Positions 26,334 to 35,183 of a DNA stretch of 64,000 bases are shown one piece after another (the stretch's first letter is position 1; every line of letters starts with the position of its first letter). The translations under genes and the position numbers were made by a program. A model generated the notes under the pieces. The model did not search any database. It had not been told where the DNA came from and worked only from the letters and a program-made list of their open reading frames with translations. This stretch comes from Bacillota bacterium (lineage in GTDB: Bacteria > Bacillota > UBA4882 > UBA8346), in assembly GCA_023426245.1 (NCBI GenBank), contig JAFABB010000038.1:40359-104358 (forward strand), in the 5' to 3' direction.

Positions 26334-26753
26334 ATGAATGATATTTTAAATTCAGAAAATGTTAAACCGGAATTTGAAAATACTTTGATCGATAATGAAG
26401 AATTTTTTGAACGGGATTTATTTCAAGATGTCCTTGAATTAAAATCCTTAAAAAAAGTAGCCGAAACCACAGCGATTGATGTAAATAAACTCCAAGACCA
26501 GGTTTATCAAGCACTTTTCTCTCTATACCAACAAACCCGCGGCCTCAACACTCCAAATCCCGGGCAAGATGATATTTTCCCGATTTTCGAGTTATTCTTT
26601 AAGAATTATTACCAATATTTCCGGGAAGCCATGGAGAGTTTGCTAAAAACCCAATCACCCGTAAAAATAGCCTATTATTTAGGAAAAAACAGCGATAAAG
26701 TGACGGCCATGTTCGATCAGTTTATCAAAGAGCTTCAACATGAAGTTGCCTGA
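26334..26753 (+). CDS. Unknown small protein
   Basis: 139 residues, not recognised. The ribosome site AAAGGGGGA is strong and a good terminator follows, so it is very likely expressed. The protein is acidic and mainly helical, with no signal peptide, membrane segment or Cys. Aromatic-rich stretches are IFPIFELFFKNYYQYFREAMESLL and AYYLGKNSDKVTAMFDQFIKEL. It sits alone between alaS and yabE. Confidence 0.75.
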   Translation: MNDILNSENVKPEFENTLIDNEEFFERDLFQDVLELKSLKKVAETTAIDVNKLQDQVYQALFSLYQQTRGLNTPNPGQDDIFPIFELFFKNYYQYFREAMESLLKTQSPVKIAYYLGKNSDKVTAMFDQFIKELQHEVA

Positions 26754-26803
26754 GGTTGAGGGGCTTTCATTTACCGGACGATCTAAAATTAAGGAATAAT
26801 GAA

Positions 26804-26838
26804 GACCCCGACCAATTTGCCGGGGTCCGTTATTTTTT
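26804..26838 (+). terminator. Terminator of the 139-aa gene
   Basis: GACCCCG (26804-26810) pairs with CGGGGTC (26821-26827), followed by a T-run. Confidence 0.88.
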
Positions 26839-26855
26839 TATGGTATTCATCAAAC

Positions 26856-27884
26856 CTACTCCAAAATGTATACTTTTATCTTCTTGCTTCCGTACATTGC
26901 GGCTTCACGATACGTTTCGTAGCAAAGGTCGATACGGTTCCCCTTGATGGCGCCACCTATATCGGCGGCTTCTGCCTTCCCATAGCCCTCAATGTATAAT
27001 TTCGTACCCAGTTTAATCACTCGCGGATCAACCGCAACCAAACCAAAACCAGCCTTTTTCCCGGTGTAGGTTTGGCCGTACGCCGCATATTTTCCACAGC
27101 TCTCCGGCCCCGGATAATATGCCGTAGCAACCATATTTTTTACTTCAACGTACCGGAACGACCCCCGGGAAGTTGTTAAAGTCCTAACCACATTGCGAAT
27201 TCCCCGGGCCACCACCGTATTGACTACGGGCTTTAGCGTTTTTTCGGAAAGCTTGTAGCGTTCAACTTCCTTGCCGTCTTCATAAACCACTTTTACTTGC
27301 CGCTCTATCAAACCGGGTTTCCCTTCACGGATTACCTTTTCTTCGCCGCGTTCCAGATCTTTGTCCTTGTGGTATTCAGTCCCCGGTTTTACTGTAATCT
27401 GTTTGGTAATCAGCTTACTGTGAACTTTCACGACCTTGATGTTCTGGCCCGGACCAACAACCGTTTCGAGTGAAGGGGTAACCTTATCATCTTTGTCAAT
27501 ATCGATTTTAGCCGAGGCCAATACTTCTTTAATTGGCTGGGCAGTGGTGTTAAACTCTTTGGTTTTACCATCAGCCTTAATCTTAACCGTGAAAGCCCGA
27601 TATACCTTTATTTTTAAGTCTTCGGCAACTGGTGTTTTTAGATCGGGGATAACTTTATCACCGGACTTTAAAACGATTTTCTTTTCTTGCAATACCTGTT
27701 TTACGTCCGAACTTAGGGTGTGCCACTGATAGGTGGATCCGTCTACCTGAAGAGAAACTTTATCGAGAGCTGTCATATAAAGGACCGAACCAAATAATGC
27801 AACACCCATTACAGAACCCAAGCCTATGTATACATAATCGCGAAACCTTTTTTCCCAACGACCTTTGATAATCTTAACCTTCAT
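26856..27884 (-). CDS. yabE: YabE-like cell-wall protein (DUF348, G5, 3D domains)
   Basis: 342 residues. N-terminal membrane anchor (VYIGLGSVMGVALFGSVLYMTA), DUF348 repeats to about residue 140, a G5 domain (TKQITVKPGTEYHKDKDLERGEEKVIREGKPG) about 155-235, and a C-terminal 3D domain (MVATAYYPG...VAVDPRVIKLGTKLYIEGYG, AADIGGAIKGNRIDLCY) whose Asp residues match the lytic transglycosylase-like (Rpf/MltA) active site. Probably remodels peptidoglycan. It keeps the Bacillus position downstream of metG-tatD. GGGAGG site. Confidence 0.92.
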   Translation of the reverse strand: MKVKIIKGRWEKRFRDYVYIGLGSVMGVALFGSVLYMTALDKVSLQVDGSTYQWHTLSSDVKQVLQEKKIVLKSGDKVIPDLKTPVAEDLKIKVYRAFTVKIKADGKTKEFNTTAQPIKEVLASAKIDIDKDDKVTPSLETVVGPGQNIKVVKVHSKLITKQITVKPGTEYHKDKDLERGEEKVIREGKPGLIERQVKVVYEDGKEVERYKLSEKTLKPVVNTVVARGIRNVVRTLTTSRGSFRYVEVKNMVATAYYPGPESCGKYAAYGQTYTGKKAGFGLVAVDPRVIKLGTKLYIEGYGKAEAADIGGAIKGNRIDLCYETYREAAMYGSKKIKVYILE

Positions 27885-28048
27885 TCTGACCTCCCTTTTG
27901 TAGATTTAAAATCCTTGATGAAGATCCGCTACAGGGTTTCCATATAGAACCAGAAAAGCAGCATTTTATGATACTCTCACTTTACCATCGATAAAAACTT
28001 CCATCATCAGAATTCGTTTTAAAAAAACAAAATCCTTCTTTAAGCCAA

Positions 28049-28660
28049 TTACTCCATCAATTCCCGTATCCGAAACTCCACACCCAAATTTTCGGCAATC
28101 CATGCTGCTTTCTTTATATCGACTCCCGGATACCGGACAACCGAAACCATTACTTTTGGAATAACCGATTGGCTGCGGCGGATAAAATCTAACACTGCCC
28201 CAAATGCCTTTATTCCATAAGGAGTTTTGGTTAACTTTTCATAAGCCGCGGCATCTTCTGCATTGAGGCTGATGGAGATGGTATCGATTAATCCGGATAA
28301 ATCCGGAAGAACATCATATTCTAAAAACAAATCTGCCAAACCATTGGTATTGAGCCTTACACTAACTTGATGCTCTTTGACTTTCCGGGCTACTTCTTTC
28401 ACAATTTCCGGACGTAATAGCGGCTCGCCATAACCGCAAAATACGATTTCCCGGTAGTTAAACCCGTATTTCTCAATTGCGGCCATGATTTCCGGCACGG
28501 AAGGTTCATGGGACAGCCAAAGGTTAAACCCAACCCCGCCGGTTGTTTCCCGGATACAAAACAAGCAGGCATTCGGGCAACGATTGGTGATATTTAAATA
28601 AAGCGCATCCCGGATGGGATATGCAATTACCATATCGCCGGTATTTAATTTTTCTTGCAT
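28049..28660 (-). CDS. TatD-linked radical SAM protein
   Basis: 203 residues. CPNACLFC (CX3CX2C, about 28-35) is the radical SAM Fe-S motif; CGYGEPLLRPE and SISLNAEDAAAYEKL are later conserved SAM-domain segments. It matches the short family found beside tatD; the substrate is unknown. It lies 238 nt after tatD on the same strand; I see nothing notable in that gap. AAGGAAG site. Confidence 0.88.
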   Translation of the reverse strand: MQEKLNTGDMVIAYPIRDALYLNITNRCPNACLFCIRETTGGVGFNLWLSHEPSVPEIMAAIEKYGFNYREIVFCGYGEPLLRPEIVKEVARKVKEHQVSVRLNTNGLADLFLEYDVLPDLSGLIDTISISLNAEDAAAYEKLTKTPYGIKAFGAVLDFIRRSQSVIPKVMVSVVRYPGVDIKKAAWIAENLGVEFRIRELME

Positions 28661-28898
28661 GCAGGCACTTCCTTATATTACTATTTACCAATGTTCTAAA
28701 GTATGAATTGCAATATTCCGCTCTGTTAACGAAAACAACGTTAGCAATGCAACTCATAAGCATATCTTTCCTAAAACTGCAAAATTCATTACATCAAAAA
28801 TCCTGTTGTTAAAAAATTTCCCGGCGCCGAAAAAATGATTACAGCTGGGTTTTCCCGGCAATCTAAATCCGGCGGAAATTACAAATACTGCTCCAGTC

Positions 28899-29669
28899 TT
28901 ATTCCTTGATTTGGAATAAAGATCGGGTATTAGTGGCTGTGGCCTGCATTATTTCTTCTACCGGCAATTGCTTTATTTCCGCCAGTTTTTCGCCTACTGT
29001 AACAACCCGCATGGGTTCATTGCGCCGGCCCCTGAAAGGGTACGGCGATAAATACGGGCAATCCGTCTCAACAAGTAAGCGGTCTAAAGGTATTTCAGCA
29101 GCAACACTTCTCAATTTTTCAGCATTGGTGAAAGTAATCACTCCGGTAAAGGATATATGAAGCCCCATTTTTAAAAATTGAGCCGCCATTTCCCGGCTAC
29201 CGCTGAAACAGTGCATGACTCCGCCCGCCGGGCCTAATTGCACTTCGTTTATTAATGAAAAAGTATCCTGATGCGCCTCACGATTGTGAATGATAACTGG
29301 TTTATTATACTCCCTCGCTAGCTGAAGTTGTTCCAAAAAGGCTTGATGTTGGTCTTTTTTCGGTGTGTCGAGATAATGATAATCCAGACCGATTTCCCCA
29401 AGGGCGACTACTTTAGGTTTCTTCAGGAGTTCTTCCAAAGACAGTGCCACTTCATCATCCCACAGGCGGGCATCCTGCGGGTGGATTCCAACAGCAGCCC
29501 AAAGCATTGGGTAGCTATCGGCCAATTCCACAGCCCGCCGCGAAGAATCAAGATCATACCCGACAACCACCATTGTTGAAACCCCGCCATTCACGGCACT
29601 CTCAATGACTAAGGGGTAATCTTCCTTAAAAGCTTGATCATTCAGATGAGTATGACTATCGATCCACAT
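28899..29669 (-). CDS. tatD: TatD-family metal-dependent DNase
   Basis: 256 residues. Metal ligands visible: DSHTHLN (4-10), ALGEIGLDYH (Glu near 92), VIIHNREAHQDT, GVMHCFSG, and late ETDCPYLSP. TatD enzymes are 3'-5' exonucleases or deoxyribonucleases. ATG overlaps the metG stop by 1 nt (TGATG), so translation is coupled to metG, as in Bacillus metS-yabD. Confidence 0.94.
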   Translation of the reverse strand: MWIDSHTHLNDQAFKEDYPLVIESAVNGGVSTMVVVGYDLDSSRRAVELADSYPMLWAAVGIHPQDARLWDDEVALSLEELLKKPKVVALGEIGLDYHYLDTPKKDQHQAFLEQLQLAREYNKPVIIHNREAHQDTFSLINEVQLGPAGGVMHCFSGSREMAAQFLKMGLHISFTGVITFTNAEKLRSVAAEIPLDRLLVETDCPYLSPYPFRGRRNEPMRVVTVGEKLAEIKQLPVEEIMQATATNTRSLFQIKE

Positions 29670-31600
29670 CAGCGCACTTTAGAACCTTCCCCAATCGTTT
29701 TATCGGGGTTAAGCAAAGAAACTTGCCCTTCACTATTTGATGCCGCCAAAAGCATCCCTTCGGATAATATACCCCGCAATTTAGCCGGTTTAAGGTTGGC
29801 CACGATCACAATTTCTTTACCTACCATCTCACTGGGCTGATAATGTAATGCGATTCCGGCAACAATTTGTCGTGATTCTTCTCCAACCTTGACTTGCAGT
29901 TTAAGCAACTTGTCGGATCCTTCCACCTTTTCCGCTGCAATAACTTTGGCAACTCGCAAATCGATCTTGGCGAATTCATCAATTGTGATTTGGACGGAAT
30001 CGCTTTTTTCAGCTGCTTTTTCTTGAACCTCCGGTTGTTGTGCCACTTTCCCTTCCTCCTTTGGTTTTTCAATCTCTATCCGGGGGAAAATCGGTTCTCC
30101 CTTTCTAGTAACAGTCCCAGGCTTAAGCCATCCCCATTTCACGGCATCGGAATATTCCAAGTCGGACGGAAGGTCCGACAGGCCAAGCTGTGCCCATATC
30201 TTGGATGGAGTTTCCACCAAAAACGGCACCAAATAGACGGCAATAAGCCGCAAGGTTTCACTCATCGTATAGAGAACCGTATTTAATCGATCCCGCAATT
30301 CCGGATTTTTGGCTAATGCCCAGGGCGCAGCTTCATCAATATATTTATTGGTTCGGCTCACCAATTTAAAAACTGTGATCAAGGCTAAGTTAATCTCTAA
30401 CTTTTCCATCGCCGCCTTAAAATCAGCTAGACTTTCTTGGGAAAGCTTGATGACCTGCTGATCTAAATCCTCGTAAACACCGGGTTTAGGAATCACGCCG
30501 TCATTAAATTTTTCAATCATCGAAAGCGTTCGATGCAATAAATTGCCCAGGTCATTGGCGAGATCCGTATTAATACGGAGAATGAGCGCCTCTTCCGTAT
30601 AAGAGCCATCGGATCCGAAAGGCGTTTCTCTTAATAAGTAATAACGTACGGCGTCTATTCCATATTTCTCAATAAGTATCAATGGATCGACTACGTTTCC
30701 TTTTGATTTTGACATCTTCCCGCCATCAAGAACCAACCAGCCGTGTCCGAAAACCTTCTTTGGCAAAGGCAAACCCAAAGCCATTAAAATAATAGGCCAG
30801 GTAATCGTATGAAACCGCACAATCTCTTTTCCGACTAGATGGAGATCGGCAGGCCAGTATTTTTGGAACAAATCCGGATTTTCCGGATAGCCGAGAGCCG
30901 TAATATAATTGGACAGCGCATCCAACCAAACATAAACTACATGTTTTGGGTCAAAAGGTACTTTAATCCCCCAATTAAAAGTTGTCCTGGAAACGCAAAG
31001 ATCTTCCAGACCCGGCTTTAAGAAATTGTTCACCATCTCATTTTTGCGGGACACCGGTTGAATAAAATCGGGATTTTCTTCAATATGCCGGAGCAAACGA
31101 TCAGCATATTTGGAAGCCCGGAAAAAATAACTTTCTTCTTTAACCAGTTCTACCTCGCGGCCGCAATCGGGACATTTGCCTTCATTCAATTGCCTGGCCG
31201 TCCAGAAAGCTTCGCAAGGAGTACAATACCACCCTTCATACTCGCTTTTATAAATATCACCCTGCTGGTAAAGGCGATCAAAAATGATTTGAACCGCCTT
31301 TTCATGACGTTCCTCGGTGGTCCGGATAAAATCGTCATTACTAATCTTTAGTCTTTTCCAAAGATCCCTGATACTGGCGACAATGTTATCGACATAGTTC
31401 TGGGGGCTAACCCCGGCAGCCTCAGCCTTCCGTTGAATTTTTTGCCCATGTTCATCTGTACCGGTGAGAAACCAAACATCATCTCCGATTTGACGGTGAT
31501 AACGCGCTAAAGCATCTGCATTTACGGTTGCATATGCATGCCCAATGTGTAAGTTATCACTCGGATAATAAATCGGAGTCGTAATGTAGTATTTACCCAT
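29669..31600 (-). CDS. metG: Methionyl-tRNA synthetase
   Basis: Charges tRNA-Met; 643 residues. Class I signatures HIGH (residues 18-21) and KMSKS (near 300); a Cys knuckle CTPCEAF...CPDCG; and an appended C-terminal tRNA-binding (EMAP/Trbp111-like) domain from about 540 (FAKIDLRVAKVIAAEKVEGSDKLLKLQV). Expression is set by the T-box leader upstream, so it rises when Met-tRNA is uncharged. AGGGGATTT region with GGGAGG before the ATG. Confidence 0.96.
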   Translation of the reverse strand: MGKYYITTPIYYPSDNLHIGHAYATVNADALARYHRQIGDDVWFLTGTDEHGQKIQRKAEAAGVSPQNYVDNIVASIRDLWKRLKISNDDFIRTTEERHEKAVQIIFDRLYQQGDIYKSEYEGWYCTPCEAFWTARQLNEGKCPDCGREVELVKEESYFFRASKYADRLLRHIEENPDFIQPVSRKNEMVNNFLKPGLEDLCVSRTTFNWGIKVPFDPKHVVYVWLDALSNYITALGYPENPDLFQKYWPADLHLVGKEIVRFHTITWPIILMALGLPLPKKVFGHGWLVLDGGKMSKSKGNVVDPLILIEKYGIDAVRYYLLRETPFGSDGSYTEEALILRINTDLANDLGNLLHRTLSMIEKFNDGVIPKPGVYEDLDQQVIKLSQESLADFKAAMEKLEINLALITVFKLVSRTNKYIDEAAPWALAKNPELRDRLNTVLYTMSETLRLIAVYLVPFLVETPSKIWAQLGLSDLPSDLEYSDAVKWGWLKPGTVTRKGEPIFPRIEIEKPKEEGKVAQQPEVQEKAAEKSDSVQITIDEFAKIDLRVAKVIAAEKVEGSDKLLKLQVKVGEESRQIVAGIALHYQPSEMVGKEIVIVANLKPAKLRGILSEGMLLAASNSEGQVSLLNPDKTIGEGSKVR

Positions 31601-31792
31601 CTCAAATCCCCTCCCAAAAAGTTATTGGCAATGATTATATCGGTTTATTTTAACCCAATTTCAAACTTAGTCCATCATTTCGGTTGATAATTAATTTGAA
31701 AAGTGAGTGAACCGTCATCTCTCCTATACCCAATGATAATCAATGATCTTTCAAAATCATGCCCAGTCAAATGGTTTCGGGCAAAATAAAAA

Positions 31793-32042
31793 CCCCTCGC
31801 CTCGCAGGGGACGAGAGGTTAACCTTCGTGGTACCACCCCAGTTCTCTTCTTGAATTAAGAAGACTCCGGAGTTCATAACGTGAACCAAACGTCCGTTCC
31901 TACTTGTTTTCAAAACGGAGACTCAGGAACCATTTTTTCCGCCGGCCCGATCGGGATCCCACCTTACCCGACTCTCTTATACGTAGCCCAACAGATACTT
32001 TTCCTTCATCATCTTTCATCCATATAAAACTGCACTGCTATT
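31793..32042 (-). ncRNA. T-box riboswitch, methionine specifier
   Basis: The antiterminator T-box GGGGTGGTACCACG (31840-31827) is followed by the terminator stem CCTCTCG/CGAGGGG and a T-run (to about 31788). Upstream lies a stem I region with AGAGAGTCGG and, on its 3' side, AAAAATGGTTCC. The ATG at 31933-31931 fits the specifier codon for tRNA-Met, matching metG downstream. Confidence 0.92.
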
Positions 32043-32048
32043 TTATTA

Positions 32049-32077
32049 AATATATCGGTAAAAAAAGACTTTGTCAA
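32049..32077 (-). promoter_or_regulatory. Promoter of the T-box-metG-tatD transcript
   Basis: On the minus strand TTGACA (32077-32072), a 17-bp spacer and TATATT (32054-32049), just upstream of the T-box. Confidence 0.8.
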
Positions 32078-32247
32078 GTATTATGAGTCATTGAAACCAA
32101 CCGGAAAGGAACCGGCTCAAAATATTTTACGAAAACTCCTAAAAAAAATGCTAAAAAAATTCAAATCATCCATATTCTATCTCACAAAAAGCACTTTTCC
32201 CTGAAATTTTAATATGTTAATACCAAGTAAAAACATATTGGATCAAT

Positions 32248-32276
32248 TTGACTTTGCATGCAAATATAGGTATAAT
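32248..32276 (+). promoter_or_regulatory. abrB promoter with palindrome in the spacer
   Basis: TTGACT (32248-32253), 17-bp spacer, TATAAT (32271-32276). The perfect palindrome TTTGCATGCAAA (32253-32264) fills most of the spacer and could be an operator. Confidence 0.75.
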
Positions 32277-32323
32277 GTGTTTGTCAGCAATGTCGAATTT
32301 TAACGAAAGGAGCTGGAAAACCC

Positions 32324-32572
32324 ATGATGAAATCTACCGGTATTGTACGCAAAGTCGATGAGCTTGGAAGAGTTGTGATTCCTATTGAATTACGCCGCAC
32401 TTTACAAATTGATGAAAAAGACGCGCTTGAGATTTATGTTGACGGTGAAAAAATCATTCTTAAGAAGTATGAGCCCGCTTGTATTTTCTGTGGAAACGCA
32501 GACGGCATTCGAAATTTTAAGGAAAAAAACATCTGTAAATCCTGCTTGGAATCAATGAAAGGCGCATGCTAA
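32324..32572 (+). CDS. abrB: AbrB-family transition-state regulator
   Basis: 82 residues. The first 50 (STGIVRKVDELGRVVIPIELRRTL, DALEIYVDGEKIILKKYEP) are nearly the Bacillus AbrB swapped-hairpin DNA-binding domain. The C-terminal half is replaced by a short zinc-ribbon-like module CIFC...CKSC, common in clostridial AbrB proteins. A global repressor of stationary-phase and sporulation genes in relatives. Same orientation relative to metG as in Bacillus. AAAGGAG about 11 nt before the first of two adjacent ATGs. Confidence 0.93.
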   Translation: MMKSTGIVRKVDELGRVVIPIELRRTLQIDEKDALEIYVDGEKIILKKYEPACIFCGNADGIRNFKEKNICKSCLESMKGAC

Positions 32573-32579
32573 ACATTAC

Positions 32580-32689
32580 GAAGGCTGTCCATAACACTTT
32601 TGGAAAAAGAAAGATATTCATAGGTATTCCGCAACAATCCTACTTCATTGAGTATCTTCGCTTTTAAAGAGCTATTTGGAACAGCCTTC
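32580..32689. terminator. Long-arm hairpin between abrB and rsmI
   Basis: GAAGGCTGTCC (32580-32590) pairs with GGAACAGCCTTC (32678-32689) around a long loop that has weaker inner pairing. A T-run follows on the plus strand. The right arm lies inside the last codons of rsmI. Same GGCTGT stem as other hairpins here. Confidence 0.55.
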
Positions 32690-33562
32690 TTTTTTTTGAC
32701 GTTGTAAATAAATTTGATAAATTTCTTTAGAACTTTTACCTGTTTGCCTGGCTATTTCTTTCAATGCTCCCCGGAGTGAATCCTGTTCCCTCAAGGTTGT
32801 TGTAAACAAATCGTCAATGTCGATATTTGTCGAAATCCGATTGCTTTTAGCAACTGATTGATTCCCTTCAACCAACAAGGTAAATTCACCTTTTAGCTCT
32901 CTTTTTGATAAGGTCTGAATAAGATCGGATAAATTTCCCCGCAAAAATTCTTCATGAATTTTGGTCAACTCTCTCGCCACAACTGCCCGACGATCACCAA
33001 AGGCTTTTTGAATATTCTGCAATGTCGCCAAAATGCGATGGGGAGCCTCATAAAAAACCAGAGTGCCTGAAAAGTCAGTCATTTCTGCCAGTTTCCCATT
33101 CTGCTCACTGTTTTTGCGGGGTAAGAAACCGGCAAACCAAAAAGAAGCAGTATCAAGTCCAGATGCAGCTAATGCTGTAGTAACAGCAGTAACACCCGGT
33201 ATAGGAATTACTGAAATCCCGTGTTCAATTGCCGCAGCCACCAAAAGGCTTCCTGGATCTGAAATACCGGGCATTCCTGCATCCGTAACCAAAGCGACGT
33301 TCGCTCCGGCTAACATTTTTTCAATGATTTGATTGGAACGTTCCCGTTCATTATGTTGAAAATAACTTAGTAAACTCTTTTTAATTTGAAAATGGTTTAA
33401 CAATTTTAAAGTGTGACGGGTATCCTCCGCAGCGATAAAATCGACTTCGTTTAAAACCCGCAAAGCCCGCTGGGTAATATCTTCTAAATTGCCAAGGGGT
33501 GTACCAACCAAATACAATTTACCGGCATTGAATTCATCCGGCATCTTTTCTGTTCCCGCCAT
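32672..33562 (-). CDS. rsmI: 16S rRNA (cytidine-1402-2'-O) methyltransferase
   Basis: 296 residues, tetrapyrrole-methylase fold. KLYLVGTPLGNLEDIT (about 15-30), AAEDTRHT, VALVTDAGMPGISDPG and IPIPGVTAVTTALAASG are family hallmarks. Methylates the 2'-O of C1402 in the ribosomal decoding centre. The ATG follows the cobO stop directly; a second ATG (33544) is an alternative start. The last residues EGCSK are encoded by one arm of the abrB-side hairpin. Confidence 0.94.
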   Translation of the reverse strand: MAGTEKMPDEFNAGKLYLVGTPLGNLEDITQRALRVLNEVDFIAAEDTRHTLKLLNHFQIKKSLLSYFQHNERERSNQIIEKMLAGANVALVTDAGMPGISDPGSLLVAAAIEHGISVIPIPGVTAVTTALAASGLDTASFWFAGFLPRKNSEQNGKLAEMTDFSGTLVFYEAPHRILATLQNIQKAFGDRRAVVARELTKIHEEFLRGNLSDLIQTLSKRELKGEFTLLVEGNQSVAKSNRISTNIDIDDLFTTTLREQDSLRGALKEIARQTGKSSKEIYQIYLQRQKKEGCSK

Positions 33563-34087
33563 CTAAAATTCGATTCCTTTTCTAGCTCCCATCCCATGTT
33601 GATACGGATGTTTGACCATTTTCATTTCAGTGATCAAATCGGCCAATTCCAGAATGGATAGCGGCATCTCTCTTCCGGTTAATACCAACTCAAGCCGGGC
33701 CGGTTTTTTAACCAATGTGGAAAGGACCATATTGGGGTCCAAAAGTCCTACATTCATGACATGACTTAATTCGTCGATTACAATGAGATCATTTTCATCC
33801 GAACAAATGGCTTGATCGATTAGTTTCCAACCGTTAAGTGCCGCTTCAATATCTTTTGGGGTTGGTTTATTGTTATAAATGAACTCACCATCACCTAATG
33901 CGAAAAGCGGCAGAGGCGGATCGAAAACCATAAATGCCCAATGTTCGCCGGAACCTCCGGCAGCTTTTAAAAACTGATAAACCTTGACTTTCAATCCCCT
34001 GCCCCAAGCCCTTACTGCAAGTCCGACAGCCGCAGTCGTTTTGCCTTTGCCATCACCTGTGTAAACCTGAATAATTCCTTTATCCAC
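33563..34087 (-). CDS. cobO: Cob(I)yrinic acid a,c-diamide adenosyltransferase
   Basis: 174 residues from the GTG start. Walker A YTGDGKGKTTAAVG (near the N-terminus), ELSHVMNVGLL and LVLTGREMP identify the CobO/BtuR family, which adenosylates corrinoids from ATP. The GTG at 34087 follows GGAGGAGAGACAA; an upstream in-frame ATG would overlap cbiG and has no ribosome site. Lies between cbiG and rsmI, probably one transcript. Confidence 0.93.
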   Translation of the reverse strand: MDKGIIQVYTGDGKGKTTAAVGLAVRAWGRGLKVKVYQFLKAAGGSGEHWAFMVFDPPLPLFALGDGEFIYNNKPTPKDIEAALNGWKLIDQAICSDENDLIVIDELSHVMNVGLLDPNMVLSTLVKKPARLELVLTGREMPLSILELADLITEMKMVKHPYQHGMGARKGIEF

Positions 34088-34124
34088 TTGTCTCTCCTCC
34101 GTCACTTGGAACTGATGTTTATCG

Positions 34125-35183
34125 TTAGCCGTGGTCAAGATCAATCGCCACCGCAATGGCAACTTGATTTAAATTTTGTTTAAAGCCAATCAATTTTCCA
34201 TTTTTAGCGCCGATAAGAGCCGCCATTTCGCTTTTTTCCGGCGGCGTTTTTAGGGTATCAACAGAGCCCCCCCTCTTTTTCACAGTAGGTTTCAAGGTTG
34301 ATAATTGATCATCCGTTAAAGTAATGAATGGAACACCTAACTCCCTGCATGCTTCCTCCACTCCTGAATTCGCCCCTCCCTGTCCGAGAGTTTGAACGGC
34401 CTTAATACTCCGAAGTGACCAAAAATGTTCCCGAAAGTAGCGACGAATCGCTCCAATAATCCTGGGACCCAAGACTCCTTCAGCGATATCGATTCCTATT
34501 ATAAGACATCTGGGTCGCAGACCGATGATTGAAAGTGACGGATTAGAAAATTCCAGCTCTCGATGGCCGATAACGACCAGCATATTCTCGTCCGGGGCTA
34601 ATCCCAGTGATTCTTCTTTCACTAACCTTACATTTTCAGGCCATGCCAAATCAATTCCCCAATGATCCCAGATGACCACAGGCTGATCATTGATAATGGC
34701 TCCGGTAAATTTAGGCAATAAATCCCCATGCTCAACTGTTAGTTTATATTCCTGGGCCAATCTTTCCAAACTTGGTAATTCGTTAACTTCCGATGCAGTA
34801 GTAATTACAGGCGTTGCTTTTAAATATTTTGCTATTTCACCGGCTATTTTATTTGCATTTCCCAAATGCCCGGGCAACAAACTAATCACAAAATGTCCTT
34901 CTTCATCAATTACCAGTACCGCCGGTTCCGGCTGCTTATTACCAATTACCGGTGCTATACTGCGTACTGCAACCCCTGTAGCCATTATCAACACTAAAAT
35001 TGAACACTCACTAAAAACGCTTTGAATCTCTTCGGTCACCAAGCCGGTAAACCCGTTTTGTTTTTCGGATTCATTTAAATAACGGCGTGGTATCTTTAAA
35101 GAAGCTTTAAAGTGAGCAGACAATTTTTTGGCAAGCTGAGAGCCCTTTTTTGTAAAGGCGATAATAATCTGGTCATTACGCAT
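34125..35183 (-). CDS. cbiG: Cobalt-precorrin 5A hydrolase
   Basis: 352 residues. N-terminal CbiG segment with LVLIMATGVAVRSIAPVIGNK and VISLLPGHLGNAN; central linker; C-terminal domain RPRCLIIGIDIAEGV and CRELGVPFIT. Opens the delta-lactone ring in anaerobic cobalamin synthesis. Other B12 genes are absent nearby apart from cobO. The ribosome site is weak (GGATAGG). Confidence 0.93.
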   Translation of the reverse strand: MRNDQIIIAFTKKGSQLAKKLSAHFKASLKIPRRYLNESEKQNGFTGLVTEEIQSVFSECSILVLIMATGVAVRSIAPVIGNKQPEPAVLVIDEEGHFVISLLPGHLGNANKIAGEIAKYLKATPVITTASEVNELPSLERLAQEYKLTVEHGDLLPKFTGAIINDQPVVIWDHWGIDLAWPENVRLVKEESLGLAPDENMLVVIGHRELEFSNPSLSIIGLRPRCLIIGIDIAEGVLGPRIIGAIRRYFREHFWSLRSIKAVQTLGQGGANSGVEEACRELGVPFITLTDDQLSTLKPTVKKRGGSVDTLKTPPEKSEMAALIGAKNGKLIGFKQNLNQVAIAVAIDLDHG

